The translations under genes and the position numbers were made by a program. From the IMG/VR virus record IMGVR_UViG_3300009155_000051, positions 1 to 64,000 of that record: a DNA stretch of 64,000 nt. One strand, given 5' to 3'. Shown in pieces: positions 23,907-32,906 of the stretch. The notes below the pieces were generated by a model. That model saw only the letters and a list, made by a program, of their open reading frames with translations, did not search any database and was not told the DNA's origin. The stretch is from a virus. Numbering within the stretch: the stretch's first letter is position 1; the number at the start of each line of letters is the position of its first letter.

Positions 23907-24075
23907 AATATCCACCACTTAAAGTACTTTCTTTAACATATCCCTCAGATATCAAAATATCTAATTGTCTTTTTGTTTCATCCATATCTTTTCTAAGAAT
24001 GTATTTGGAGATGTAACTGATGTGGATTGGTTGTCGTAACTTATCCATCAATGATTTGATTTGTTTTTTGTCCAT
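23893..24075 (-). CDS. Small winged-helix-like protein (60 aa)
   Basis: MDKKQIKSLMDKLRQPIHISYISKYILRKDMDETKRQLDILISEGYVKESTLSGGYYVAI has the order helix, helix, recognition-like helix, then a two-stranded wing (VKES..GGYYVA), as in small wHTH regulators. It could bind DNA, perhaps controlling its operon; no target is visible. Confidence 0.55.
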   Translation of the reverse strand: MDKKQIKSLMDKLRQPIHISYISKYILRKDMDETKRQLDILISEGYVKESTLSGGYYVAI

Positions 24076-24078
24076 TTG

Positions 24079-24846
24079 TTATTCTATGTATTTTTTAAGA
24101 TTAATAGTTTGATTAATATACGCCAATACTCTTCTTTTGAAAATTGGAATCAATGTTTCTTCCAACGGGAATATGTCGCTACATAACACTTCAAAAATAG
24201 GAAAATCAGATTCATTATTTTTTTCGTATGTTTTAGAAAATTTAGAGATAATTTCTGGAATAGTCAAATCTAAATACTCACCATCGTAAATTGATTGCAA
24301 CGTAGTTTTTGTTTGATTATTTGATTTGTAGACTTTCTTTGTTGTATACATCCAAATATACAACTTTTCTTTAGTTTTATAATAAAAGAATCCGGATTTA
24401 CTTTGTAAATTCATTTTGTTTCTTTTTACGACAACTTCAATAGAATCGTAAACAATACTCCAAATAGATTTTGCGTAGTTAAAATAGTCGTGTAGTTGTG
24501 GTTGACAAGTTTTTAATATTTTTTCATACTCAATTAATTCCTCATCGTCTAATATAGGGATATCCTTAACTTTCAAGTCAGATAACACTAGTTCATCATC
24601 ATTGGAAGTTAATTTTCTATCCGTATATAAAATTTTGTTTTGATTAATTAGGGTTTGGATGTTCCCTAAATGTAATGAAAGTTCTATAAACATAGGATAA
24701 ACCTTCATTTCTTCTAAATATTTATTCATCTTTTGGAAGTAATCCAATAAGATGTATTGTTTCTGTTCAGCGTCAAGGATTCCCTCAAACAACCAATCAG
24801 TGTCCATAATAAAATTTACCTTCTTATTTTTTTGTTTTTTTTCCAT
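24079..24846 (-). CDS. Hypothetical phage protein (DTDWLFEG family)
   Basis: 255 residues. NFIMDTDWLFEGILDAEQKQYILLDYFQKMNKYLEEMKVYPMFIELSLHLGNIQTLI is a pattern I recall from many large Bacteroidota and marine phage genomes. Probably all-helical N-terminal and alpha/beta C-terminal. Function unknown. First gene of a packed seven-gene operon ending at 21187. Confidence 0.7.
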   Translation of the reverse strand: MEKKQKNKKVNFIMDTDWLFEGILDAEQKQYILLDYFQKMNKYLEEMKVYPMFIELSLHLGNIQTLINQNKILYTDRKLTSNDDELVLSDLKVKDIPILDDEELIEYEKILKTCQPQLHDYFNYAKSIWSIVYDSIEVVVKRNKMNLQSKSGFFYYKTKEKLYIWMYTTKKVYKSNNQTKTTLQSIYDGEYLDLTIPEIISKFSKTYEKNNESDFPIFEVLCSDIFPLEETLIPIFKRRVLAYINQTINLKKYIE

Positions 24847-24896
24847 ATATTATATTACTCAAAATATATGAAACTTATTTGTAAAAAGGAATAGTT

Positions 24897-26258
24897 TTAG
24901 TTAGTTCTCATAATATAATACGTCACACCGTTAACTTCTTCACTATCATATTGACCATCATAACTATTCATAATACCCCAACCATCAGAATCAACTAAAC
25001 CTTGAGCAAGTTCGTCTTCATCAATATATTCTTTAATATCTAAACCAAGATTTTTAAGATAATCTAATGGGTCTCTTCTTACGTCTCTAACAAGTTCCGC
25101 AACTTTAGTATCAATCATATCGTCAGTTGGTTCAGTTTCAACCTCAATACTATCTAACTCTTCTTGAAGAGCTTCAATTTGATTTTCTAAATCCTCATCA
25201 TAATCATAATAATTTTCATCATCAGAATCTAATTCAAGTCTCTGTTGATTTAAATCCTCAATTTGAGATTCAAGTTGTTCTATCCTTTCTTCTTGTTCAT
25301 CAGTCAATTGATAATCCTCATCACTGAAGTAACTATCCGGATAATCTCTAATTTGATAATCATAATCTTCTTCCGCCATATTAACAATTGCGTCAACATC
25401 TAAATAATCTTCAATAAATGATTCATTAAATCCATCAGCCCCAACATCATCAATATAAGATTTTGCGTATTGTAATGCCGCCTCGTCCATCTCTTCATAA
25501 GTTCCAACCGAGTATTCATTACCTTTAAATCCAGGTATTAAAACTTCAAATTGAGTTAAACCATAATGAGTATATCTTGGTTGTGGATACATCATATACA
25601 CATCTACATTATTCTCTTCTAATTCTTCAATTTCACTTTCAGTCTCTTCAATAGCATCAGTTAATTGACTCACCATATCATCGTCATCAGTCTCATCATA
25701 TCTTTTCTGTAACTCATCTAACTTAACTTTAAGAACTTTCAACTTTTCTCTACCATCCTCATCTAAAGCATCAATTTCACCAATACTTACTAAGTTATCA
25801 AATAACGCGTGAGCCTTTTCTCCGGTCTCATCACCTTGTTCTAAAGCCCACTCATCGCCATCACGAAGAGATTCTTGTTCACCAAGTTTAGCATTTAGTT
25901 CTTGTTTTTCTCTAATTCTCTCACGAGGAGAATTATGGTCAGAAATATATCCCTTAACTTTCATATCACCAAGATTGGACACATTAGTTCTACTAATATT
26001 CAATGACCCATCAATATAGGCAACATTACCTAAACTATCAGTTGGAGTACTATCAAGGGTTAAGTCACCAGTAATCCATAAAGGTTTACCTTCAAACCTT
26101 TTCATTTTAGTTATCGCTTTCCCGTGATAACTACCCAATCTCATTAATTCCAAATATTCTTCCGGAGATATTTTATAATATTCCCCCTCAACTTCTTCAG
26201 TAAGTTTTTTAATATACTTGGATAATGATTTCTCGTTAAGTTGTATTCTTTTATTCAT
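24897..26258 (-). CDS. Tagged acidic protein with coiled coil
   Basis: 453 residues. Starts MNKRIQLNEKSLSKYIKKLTEEVEGEYYKISPEEYLELM, with tag LNE; the true ATG is 26258 as it follows TATTTATT by 3 nt. Residues about 60-100 have GNVAYIDGSLNISRTNVSNLGDM, a short beta solenoid-like repeat, then long acidic coiled coils (EEERIEQLESQIEDLNQQR). Very low pI. Such proteins are common in large phage genomes; role likely virion or scaffold, inferred. Confidence 0.72.
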   Translation of the reverse strand: MNKRIQLNEKSLSKYIKKLTEEVEGEYYKISPEEYLELMRLGSYHGKAITKMKRFEGKPLWITGDLTLDSTPTDSLGNVAYIDGSLNISRTNVSNLGDMKVKGYISDHNSPRERIREKQELNAKLGEQESLRDGDEWALEQGDETGEKAHALFDNLVSIGEIDALDEDGREKLKVLKVKLDELQKRYDETDDDDMVSQLTDAIEETESEIEELEENNVDVYMMYPQPRYTHYGLTQFEVLIPGFKGNEYSVGTYEEMDEAALQYAKSYIDDVGADGFNESFIEDYLDVDAIVNMAEEDYDYQIRDYPDSYFSDEDYQLTDEQEERIEQLESQIEDLNQQRLELDSDDENYYDYDEDLENQIEALQEELDSIEVETEPTDDMIDTKVAELVRDVRRDPLDYLKNLGLDIKEYIDEDELAQGLVDSDGWGIMNSYDGQYDSEEVNGVTYYIMRTN

Positions 26259-26261
26259 AAT

Positions 26262-26281
26262 AATAAATATCAACAAAGATA
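26262..26281 (-). promoter_or_regulatory. Overlapping promoter elements
   Basis: TATTTATT (26262-26269, 3 nt before ATG 26258) directly downstream of TATCTTTG (26274-26281). The -33 TTTG is not at the standard spacing, so the host-like part is weak. Confidence 0.4.
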
Positions 26282-26349
26282 TAAAATATATTTACATATT
26301 ACTATTATCGTTGATATTTATGGTTATAAACGTTTAATAATTTAAAATT

Positions 26350-26508
26350 ATGGGCTGCGGATGTAAAAACAAAGCAAATCAATCACAACCGGTACAACAA
26401 TCGGGACAATCTCAACCTCAGGCACCGTCTCAGGCACCACAGCCTAAAACAGCGCCAATCCAAGAGTCAATCCGTAAAGTTGTAGAGAAATATTACAACA
26501 AAAAATAA
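26350..26508 (+). CDS. Small Gln/Pro-rich protein MGCGCKNK (52 aa)
   Basis: MGCGCKNKANQSQ, then a Gln/Pro/Ala linker and a C-terminal helix IQESIRKVVEKYYNKK. The N-terminal CxC could bind metal or be lipidated; the C-terminal helix resembles the second half of the ITES tag. Followed by a strong terminator, so it is a single-gene transcript. Preceded by TATTTATGGTTATAAACG. I believe similar small proteins occur in marine phages; function unknown. Confidence 0.6.
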   Translation: MGCGCKNKANQSQPVQQSGQSQPQAPSQAPQPKTAPIQESIRKVVEKYYNKK

Positions 26509-26530
26509 TATTTCATTATGTGAAAATTCA

Positions 26531-26548
26531 AAGGGACTTCGGTCCCTT
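26531..26548 (+). terminator. Intrinsic terminator
   Basis: AAGGGAC-TTCG-GTCCCTT with a TTTTTTTT tail, a UUCG-capped stem, ending the small gene 26350-26508. Confidence 0.88.
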
Positions 26549-26608
26549 TTTTTATTATCTATTTATTAATTAAATTATTTTCATTATTCATTGGTATAAT
26601 TTAAAAAT

Positions 26609-27427
26609 ATGAAATACATAAATGAAAATTCAAACAAAGGATTAGTTAGTATATTTGCTGACTTTTTAGTTAAAGAGATAAACAAAACACATAATTACGA
26701 TGTGGTAATTGAAGTTACAGACTGTGGTAAGTTTTTTGTCGTTAACGGTTTAACCAACTCTGATAAGATTTTGGATATGGTTCAAATGAAAGAAGAGTTC
26801 ACCAAAGAATATAAAACATTATTAGAGAAGTACGGTTACACTAATCTAAACATTATTGACCTGATTATTTATAGTCAGGAATTAGCGAAGAAAACAGATT
26901 ACACTTTTGACTTCTACTCATCAACAAGACCATCATATCACCACAAGGTTATTAATACTTTAGTTGATAACCCACAACCTTTATTCAACACTATTCAATA
27001 CACAACCAAATTGGAGTACGAGTTGGACTATTCAGAGAATAACACATCTAATTTACCGTATTTCACATACGCACCGTTAAATGTATCATCCGAATTTCCC
27101 CACGGGTATAGTTTAAGTATGGGAAGACAGGAGTATTACTATTCAGAATACATCTGTAATCAATTATTTGATGTAATACTAACCGATAAGTTAACTTTCA
27201 AATATTCGTCCGTTAAAGAAGATGAGGACAATCAAATTAATCTTTACTCAACGAGTTTATTCCCACGAAAAGATATAATCTCTATGGTCTTAGATGTATT
27301 TGATTTTGATATGTTAATCTTTAATGATAAAATAAAAGGTTACGATATTATGGAAGATTTAACTAAACCATTTGATAAAAAACCTTGGCTCGTAAAAGAT
27401 AAAGTTAAAGACCTGATATTATTCTAA
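26609..27427 (+). CDS. Hypothetical protein (272 aa)
   Basis: Starts MKYINENSNKGLVSIFADFLVKEINKTHNYDVVIEVTDCGKFFVVNG. Middle section has PSYHHKVINTLVDNPQPLFN and a Tyr-rich GYSLSMGRQEYYYSEYI. The form resembles the S-adenosylmethionine synthetase N-terminal fold (VVIEVTDCGKFFVVNG, GRQEYYYSEYI), but essential motifs are not clear, so I leave it unnamed. Terminator follows. Confidence 0.6.
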   Translation: MKYINENSNKGLVSIFADFLVKEINKTHNYDVVIEVTDCGKFFVVNGLTNSDKILDMVQMKEEFTKEYKTLLEKYGYTNLNIIDLIIYSQELAKKTDYTFDFYSSTRPSYHHKVINTLVDNPQPLFNTIQYTTKLEYELDYSENNTSNLPYFTYAPLNVSSEFPHGYSLSMGRQEYYYSEYICNQLFDVILTDKLTFKYSSVKEDEDNQINLYSTSLFPRKDIISMVLDVFDFDMLIFNDKIKGYDIMEDLTKPFDKKPWLVKDKVKDLILF

Positions 27428-27431
27428 AAAG

Positions 27432-27454
27432 AAAGTCCCCAATCAAGGGGACTT
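27432..27454. terminator. Bidirectional terminator
   Basis: AAAGTCCCC-AATCAA-GGGGACTTT between convergent genes 27427 and 27456; A-run and T-run flank it. Confidence 0.85.
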
Positions 27455-27455
27455 T

Positions 27456-27743
27456 TTATTTTTTAAAGTGTTCTTTAATAATTAACACACCATCGTCAAT
27501 GTCTTCATAATCTCTATCCGGAGCAAATAAGAAACTTTTTTCATTATCCTTATCCGGATTCTCAATAATCATAAATGCCGGTACAAAATCGTTTTGAGTT
27601 ACCTCAACAAACATTTCATACTCATCATTATGTTCAAAGATATCTCTCTCAAGAAAATCAATATTAGACTCTTTTAATTTATCTTTCATTTGAACACAAT
27701 ACGGACAACCATCCATTGTGAAGATAAACAATAACTTATCCAT
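27456..27743 (-). CDS. Glutaredoxin-like protein
   Basis: 95 residues, FIFTMDGCPYCVQMKDKLKESNIDFLERD with the CPYC redox site at 13-16 and a following cis-Pro (FVPAF, about 55-59). Reduces disulfides, for example of ribonucleotide reductase, in the cytoplasm. Overlaps the thioredoxin gene by 8 nt, so the two are translated together. Confidence 0.88.
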   Translation of the reverse strand: MDKLLFIFTMDGCPYCVQMKDKLKESNIDFLERDIFEHNDEYEMFVEVTQNDFVPAFMIIENPDKDNEKSFLFAPDRDYEDIDDGVLIIKEHFKK

Positions 27744-28059
27744 TGATTAGGTTAGTTACCAATTGTTTAATTTGACCTTCCATTTGCATTCCCGGCTGAG
27801 AATACACTTCTTTACCATCAGAAAATGATTTAACTGTTGGGATTGCTCTAATACCTAACTGAGACGCAAATTCTTTATTCTCTTCAACATTCAAAGTGAA
27901 TAATTGAACCTCTGAATTTTCTTTTCTATACTCCTCTGAAACTTTTTCAAAAGCCGGTTTCATAACTTTACAAGGTCCGCACCACGGAGCCCAAAAGTCT
28001 ACCACTAATTTTTCCCCATTGTTAATTTTTTCCTGTAATAATTCTTGTGTAATTTCCAT
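27736..28059 (-). CDS. Thioredoxin
   Basis: 107 residues. FWAPWCGPCKVMKPAF with active-site WCGPC at 26-30, and AIPTVKSF with the cis-Pro about residue 75. Full length for the family. Forms an operon with glutaredoxin. Supplies reducing power, probably to ribonucleotide reductase; in phage T7 the host thioredoxin is a polymerase processivity factor, so another role is possible. Confidence 0.93.
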   Translation of the reverse strand: MEITQELLQEKINNGEKLVVDFWAPWCGPCKVMKPAFEKVSEEYRKENSEVQLFTLNVEENKEFASQLGIRAIPTVKSFSDGKEVYSQPGMQMEGQIKQLVTNLING

Positions 28060-28061
28060 TC

Positions 28062-28382
28062 TTAATCTTTTTTTGTTAATCGTTTTATTTGTAGTAAAAT
28101 ATAATCTACCACGTTTTGTTTATCCACCTTTGTTAAAATAAATATCTTAGTCTCCGACTTTCGTAAAATTAAAATACCGGTAGAATCATATTCATATAAT
28201 CTATCATTATACACTATTTTGTGTTCATTATTCACAAAATAATTAAACCATAGTAAATGTGATTTATTTAAAAATTTGTCTGTATCTTCGTTAGAAATTG
28301 TTGGATACACCTCTATAATACTAGGGTGAACTCCAAACCTTTCTTTAAAGGTATCTACGCAATGTTGTGGTATTTCTTTCAT
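28062..28382 (-). CDS. Hypothetical protein (106 aa)
   Basis: The ATG at 28382 (MKEIPQHCVDTFKERFGVHPSIIEV) follows the upstream gene's stop by 1 nt and is preferred to the open frame start at 28430. Alpha/beta with a charged C terminus. Function unknown. Confidence 0.6.
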   Translation of the reverse strand: MKEIPQHCVDTFKERFGVHPSIIEVYPTISNEDTDKFLNKSHLLWFNYFVNNEHKIVYNDRLYEYDSTGILILRKSETKIFILTKVDKQNVVDYILLQIKRLTKKD

Positions 28383-28383
28383 A

Positions 28384-30141
28384 TTATAATGGGAAAACAT
28401 CATTATCATCCCAATTTTGAACTGGAACAATATTATAATTATACGAATTTAATTGCATAATTGAATCATTTTTCCAACATAATTGACGTTCAGTAGTGTC
28501 TTTTCCGGTTTTAGTTACAGAATATCTTATTACATCTTTTGACATCCAATCAGAGAACAATTCTCTTTTTTTGAACTCACCTTTAATCTGTAAGGTATCA
28601 AACAAATCCTCATATTGGTAAATTTTATTATCCAATTTGATTAATGCGTCATCCCAACTTTCATCCAATCTATCATTACGTTTACCCAAAGTTTGATATC
28701 TTTCTAAATCAAACGTGTTATGTAGTGAAGGTAAAGTAATACGATATTCAATTGACGCTCTCTCTTCAGTTTCTCCTTGACCTCGTCTCATAGATATCAA
28801 TAAGGAATCAATTCTTCTAACATATGTCTTAACACAATTAGATTGGAATGAGGACTCGTTGTTGTATCGTTTGGATGTTGTTAACACCTCAGGATAATAT
28901 GACCCATCTTTGGTTAAGATAACCTCATTTACTTTATCCACAAACTCTTGGTTGTAGATTCTAGTAAAGTCACCATTGGTGTAATGGTTATATTTCTCCG
29001 ACCAATCATAATGCTCTTGAACAAACTCATCGTGAGTTCTTGATGTCCATTTAACCGGTTCCATTTGGTCCAATAAACGATAAAATCTAAAGTGGTCTTC
29101 AATTACATTACTGTTAACTAACCCTTTTTGACATAATTTATATATCTCAAAGAAATTGGAAAACTCTTTTTTTGTTAATAACCCTTTTCCAATATTATTA
29201 TGAAATGTACTTTGTTTATTATGTTCCAATAATAATTGGACAAACTCATCCGATTGATTTAAAATAAACTTCTCACCAAATATTGAACAAGCGTTATTAA
29301 AATTAAGAACACCATCAAATGATTTAACGTTATGTAATACCCTCTTAACTTTATCCCCCTTTAAGTTATGAACCCTCATTAAAGCATCAATATACTTATA
29401 CCCACACTTCACCAAATCTTTCTTCTTTGGTTGGGGATAGGTATTCATAAGTTCAAACCAATTGTTTGGAACTTTAATTCCTTGAGCATCCAAGTATCTT
29501 TTGTAGATTCTTTGTTCAGGAAGTAAGTCAGCATATAGTTCAGTTCCGGGAATGGCGTTAACAAAGGTTGAGATAACCTGATTAACTATTGTTGGAATAT
29601 CCACTTTATCTTTATCAACTATTGAGTTGAATGATTCTCTCAAGTATCGTCTCATATTATTGATAGGGTCATTATTAAAAAGGACTCTTCTAATATTTTT
29701 ACGACATTTTCTCTTCAAATGGTAGTTGTCTAATGAACCGGTATATAACGCATTTGTTTTATAGTTGAATGTAATAAACTTACAATTAGTACTTAATCTA
29801 AACCATTTACCCGCAACACGTCTTGTTTTACTATAATTGAATACCTTGAAAGAAACTTTATCATTTTCTTTAGTCACACAGATAATCACCCTATTCAAAT
29901 ATAATTGAGCAAGTGGGTTCCCGTAATGTTCTACAAATTTTTCTTCTGTATCGTAATCCGCATTAAAAGTATAGTCACCCCAAGGCGTATAACTTGTATG
30001 CCTTCCTGAACTTAAACTAGTTTCAATCGTTCCCCAAAAATCATCCTCAACCTCTTTTTTAAGAGGACGAATAGGATTGGTATCCAAGTATTCAGACACT
30101 TGATACTTCTTTACGGTATAGTTAAATAATTCTTCTTTCAT
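28384..30141 (-). CDS. PcfJ-like protein
   Basis: 585 residues. The C-terminal half matches PcfJ-domain proteins: SRTHDEFVQEHYDWSEKYNHY..., then YPEVLTTSKRYNNESSFQSNCVKTYVRRIDSLLISMRRG..., where N-C-V-x-x-Y corresponds to the family's HCVxxY. PcfJ was named from a conjugative plasmid and is common on mobile elements; its function is not established. The start at 30141 follows a host-like promoter that covers the ATG at 30162. Long Tyr/Arg-rich N-terminal region unassigned. Confidence 0.65.
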   Translation of the reverse strand: MKEELFNYTVKKYQVSEYLDTNPIRPLKKEVEDDFWGTIETSLSSGRHTSYTPWGDYTFNADYDTEEKFVEHYGNPLAQLYLNRVIICVTKENDKVSFKVFNYSKTRRVAGKWFRLSTNCKFITFNYKTNALYTGSLDNYHLKRKCRKNIRRVLFNNDPINNMRRYLRESFNSIVDKDKVDIPTIVNQVISTFVNAIPGTELYADLLPEQRIYKRYLDAQGIKVPNNWFELMNTYPQPKKKDLVKCGYKYIDALMRVHNLKGDKVKRVLHNVKSFDGVLNFNNACSIFGEKFILNQSDEFVQLLLEHNKQSTFHNNIGKGLLTKKEFSNFFEIYKLCQKGLVNSNVIEDHFRFYRLLDQMEPVKWTSRTHDEFVQEHYDWSEKYNHYTNGDFTRIYNQEFVDKVNEVILTKDGSYYPEVLTTSKRYNNESSFQSNCVKTYVRRIDSLLISMRRGQGETEERASIEYRITLPSLHNTFDLERYQTLGKRNDRLDESWDDALIKLDNKIYQYEDLFDTLQIKGEFKKRELFSDWMSKDVIRYSVTKTGKDTTERQLCWKNDSIMQLNSYNYNIVPVQNWDDNDVFPL

Positions 30142-30159
30142 CAGGTTTATTTTGAACCA

Positions 30160-30191
30160 CAAAAGTAAGACATTAAATTTGAATATACAAA
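30160..30191 (-). promoter_or_regulatory. Host-like promoter TTTG-N20-TACTTTTG
   Basis: TACTTTTG (30160-30167) and TTTG (30188-30191) with a 20-nt spacer; 18 nt before ATG 30141. Confidence 0.7.
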
Positions 30192-30482
30192 TTAATTAAG
30201 GGAAAAATGAGCAAATTGTGTGTGATAAATTATGGACTTAATCTTATCCATATCAACCTCATCGTTCTGAGATTGTTTAAGAGCCACAACAATAGATATA
30301 ATTTGTTTTTGGGTTAAGGAAACATCCTCTCCGTTCTCAATATTATCTAATGATTGTTGTTTTACTCTGTCGTAGAAGTCATCCTTTAAAACATCCCCAA
30401 TTAACTCAAGTAAGTCATTGGGGTTGTTGTTAAAGAAAGTTATAAATTGATTAATGTAGATTTCAACGTCAACATTTTTCAT
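30192..30482 (-). CDS. Hypothetical helical protein (96 aa)
   Basis: Helical, MKNVDVEIYINQFITFFNNNPNDLLELIGDVLKDDFYDRV..., with no recognised motif. An upstream gene ends 22 nt away. Function unknown. Confidence 0.6.
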   Translation of the reverse strand: MKNVDVEIYINQFITFFNNNPNDLLELIGDVLKDDFYDRVKQQSLDNIENGEDVSLTQKQIISIVVALKQSQNDEVDMDKIKSIIYHTQFAHFSLN

Positions 30483-30504
30483 TTTTGTAGTTTTTTAGTT
30501 AATA

Positions 30505-31863
30505 CTAATTTAAATAATAGAATCCCATACCTTCATCATCAAGTCTATCTCGTAAACCTTGTGGTATATTAATGTTTGGATTAACATCTTTTAAGTTAAT
30601 AAACGCAAGATTTGGTAATTCTTTAATACATTCAGGTAAAGATTGTAAATCTTTATTACCCGGAAGAGCTAAGAAATTCAAATCTTTTAACTGACAAATT
30701 GTATCAGGTAATGTTTTTGCAATGTTTTGTAACATTAACGCTTCTAAGTTTTTAAATCTACCAATAGATGTTGGAACCTCTAACGCAATTCTTTCTTGAC
30801 TCTTATTATTGATTAACAATTTAGTAATTGTATCAGGTAAAGACTCAAATAATTCATCAAAACCATATAGAGCAATGAATTTACCTGAAGCACTATCCGG
30901 ATAGTTAATCTCAACAATATCACCACCACCACTTGTTAAACCTTTAGCAAATTGAGGTTTAAAATATTCCTTAAGTTCCGCACCTCTACCATTTAAGAAC
31001 TCTACTAAATTAATTCCTCTATCTCTTCTGTCCATATATTGATTAGATGGGAAGTGGAATTGATATCTTTCTTTAGGTAACCCTGTTTTTTTACCAAACT
31101 CTGTTGAACTATTAGGTAGTATTACATAATACGGACCATCTTTGATATAGTGACTAAAATAGGTACCATCAAGTTTTGATGTACACCAATTAGTTTCATC
31201 ATTCTCATCTCTAGTATCATAATAACCACCAAAATAAGCACCAGCGTTTTTACCTTCGTCATTATTTTCAGTAATTTTTACAATTGTCCAATCAGGTGTA
31301 ACAATTTCAATATTTGAACCGGGATATTGATATGGATTTTCTTTTGTAATTCTTTCTTCTTTAGATGATTTAGAATCTTTAGATAATTTAAATTCATCAA
31401 CAGCTAAAGATAATGTTGCCGGTGTATATTTTGCAATATCTCTTTCACCTTCAGGTAATCTACCTTTAAATCTTTCAAATTTTAATAAATCAACATTTAT
31501 TTTATCCATATCTTCTATGAATAAACGTCTATATTCTTGAGCCGCTCTCTTATATTCAGGTGTACCCACCTCATATTCCAATTTAGGTTGAACAAAGTTT
31601 CTCAACATCCATTGAACATATTTACCAACTTTAACTTTTGACATTTCTTCAAAAGTTGCACCTTCTTTATTAAACCCTTGAGGAGCTTTAGTATCAGGGT
31701 CTCCAAATATTATATTTTTTAATGTGTCAAAATCCATAATACCTTTTACCGGTCTTCCTGTCTCACTCTTTGCTTTTGGGTTTGGTTTAACAAACTTGTC
31801 GTAAAATAATTGTAAACGTGCGTTTTCAGTTATTAAATTAGATAGTAATGATGTAATTTTCAT
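30505..31863 (-). CDS. Leucine-rich repeat protein with tag-like N terminus
   Basis: 452 residues. Starts MKITSLLSNLITENARLQLF, a variant of the shared tag with an ITE site. Residues about 190-300 form a beta-rich domain (PDWTIVKITENNDEGKNAGAYFGGYYDTRDENDETNWCTSKLDGTYFSHYI). The C-terminal 110 residues contain leucine-rich repeats (FKNLEALMLQNIAKTLPDTICQLKDLNFLALPGNKDLQSLPECI). LRRs bind proteins, so it may act on a host target. Both a host-like and a TATTTATA element precede it. Confidence 0.78.
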   Translation of the reverse strand: MKITSLLSNLITENARLQLFYDKFVKPNPKAKSETGRPVKGIMDFDTLKNIIFGDPDTKAPQGFNKEGATFEEMSKVKVGKYVQWMLRNFVQPKLEYEVGTPEYKRAAQEYRRLFIEDMDKINVDLLKFERFKGRLPEGERDIAKYTPATLSLAVDEFKLSKDSKSSKEERITKENPYQYPGSNIEIVTPDWTIVKITENNDEGKNAGAYFGGYYDTRDENDETNWCTSKLDGTYFSHYIKDGPYYVILPNSSTEFGKKTGLPKERYQFHFPSNQYMDRRDRGINLVEFLNGRGAELKEYFKPQFAKGLTSGGGDIVEINYPDSASGKFIALYGFDELFESLPDTITKLLINNKSQERIALEVPTSIGRFKNLEALMLQNIAKTLPDTICQLKDLNFLALPGNKDLQSLPECIKELPNLAFINLKDVNPNINIPQGLRDRLDDEGMGFYYLN

Positions 31864-31878
31864 TTTAATTGTTTTAAT

Positions 31879-31886
31879 TATAAATA
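31879..31886 (-). promoter_or_regulatory. TATTTATA late-type promoter element
   Basis: Minus strand AATATTTATAATTAAAA, 15 nt before ATG 31863. Confidence 0.5.
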
Positions 31887-31928
31887 TTCGTTTTTTGTAA
31901 ATAATTCGCTAAACTTTATTCAAGAGTA

Positions 31929-31959
31929 CAAAGATAATACTAATTATCAACAATCCAAA
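31929..31959 (-). promoter_or_regulatory. Host-like promoter TTTG-N19-TATCTTTG
   Basis: TATCTTTG (31929-31936) and TTTG (31956-31959), spacer 19. Upstream of the LRR gene by 65 nt; the TATTTATA element lies between. Confidence 0.75.
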
Positions 31960-32808
31960 TTATTTTTGATAATTCATAATTAAAAGTTCTTCACCCATAT
32001 TTTGAGCTTTACCCTTCTTAGCCGCAGCCGCCTTAGCAAATTCTTTCTTCTCCCACACATATTGAAGTTGTGGGAACCAAGTGTGTAATTGTGGAAAATC
32101 ATAATACGATAATGAGAACTTACCTTGAATACCTTTTAAACAATCCGCCAATCTCTCGTGGTCCGTACTATCAAAGTCGTGGTTGTTGTAATAATTCTCA
32201 GTCTTCCAATATGGGGGGTCAGCATAAACATATGTAGATGGACCATCATACTTTTGAATAACCTCTTCAAAGTCCATATTCTCCACCTTAGTAACCTTTA
32301 AGAAGTGTTCCACCCAATCAGGTTTAGATAACTTATCTCGGAATGTAAGATACTTTGATTTATATTTCCCTTTCAAATCTATAAATGAACTTGTTTCCGG
32401 TTTAGACCCCGAAAATACCTGAGCCAATACATATGCGTATTTTGCAGCAACAACGTAATCGTAAGGTTGTACGCTGAAATTCTCGGCAAATATTTCAGCT
32501 TGGAAGCTGATGAATTGTTCTTTATAGATATCCGGTGTCGGAAACTCATTTCTTTGCTGACAAGGAATATTATTCACTTCTTCTAATAATCTCTCAGGAT
32601 TCTGAAGACACTGAAATAAATTGTAGTTAAGCGGATTGAAGTCGTTATAAACAACTTCTTTTAAATTGGGGTACTTGGTTAAGTCCATATTAAAGAATAC
32701 CCAAAACATCCCTGAGAATGGTTCTACGTATGTTTCAATGTCGTTAGGTATGAATGGAACAATCCATTTACCTATTTTAGATTTACCCCCGATGTATGAT
32801 AATGCCAT
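31960..32808 (-). CDS. DNA N6-adenine methyltransferase (Dam/D12 class)
   Basis: 282 residues from the ATG at 32808 (MALSYIGGKSKIGKWI). SYIGGKSK at the N terminus and VEPFSGMFWVFFN (28-40) form the D12-class SAM motif, and YVYADPPYWKTENYY near 180 the DPPY catalytic motif. Methylates adenine in DNA, probably protecting phage DNA from host restriction. The motif I reads FSGMFW where FxGxG is usual, a mild deviation. Neighbour genes are unrelated. Confidence 0.9.
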   Translation of the reverse strand: MALSYIGGKSKIGKWIVPFIPNDIETYVEPFSGMFWVFFNMDLTKYPNLKEVVYNDFNPLNYNLFQCLQNPERLLEEVNNIPCQQRNEFPTPDIYKEQFISFQAEIFAENFSVQPYDYVVAAKYAYVLAQVFSGSKPETSSFIDLKGKYKSKYLTFRDKLSKPDWVEHFLKVTKVENMDFEEVIQKYDGPSTYVYADPPYWKTENYYNNHDFDSTDHERLADCLKGIQGKFSLSYYDFPQLHTWFPQLQYVWEKKEFAKAAAAKKGKAQNMGEELLIMNYQK

Positions 32809-32906
32809 AATTTCTTTTTTATAAAGTATAAGAAATAAAAAGTGAAAAAGCAACTTTCTCTTTCAAATATTTTTAACTATATTTATTTTAAATTAAATTT
32901 ATAACT

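Noticed and set aside
26609-27427. S-adenosylmethionine synthetase
   Set aside because: Only vague fold-like similarity; none of the conserved catalytic motifs is clear, so left as hypothetical.
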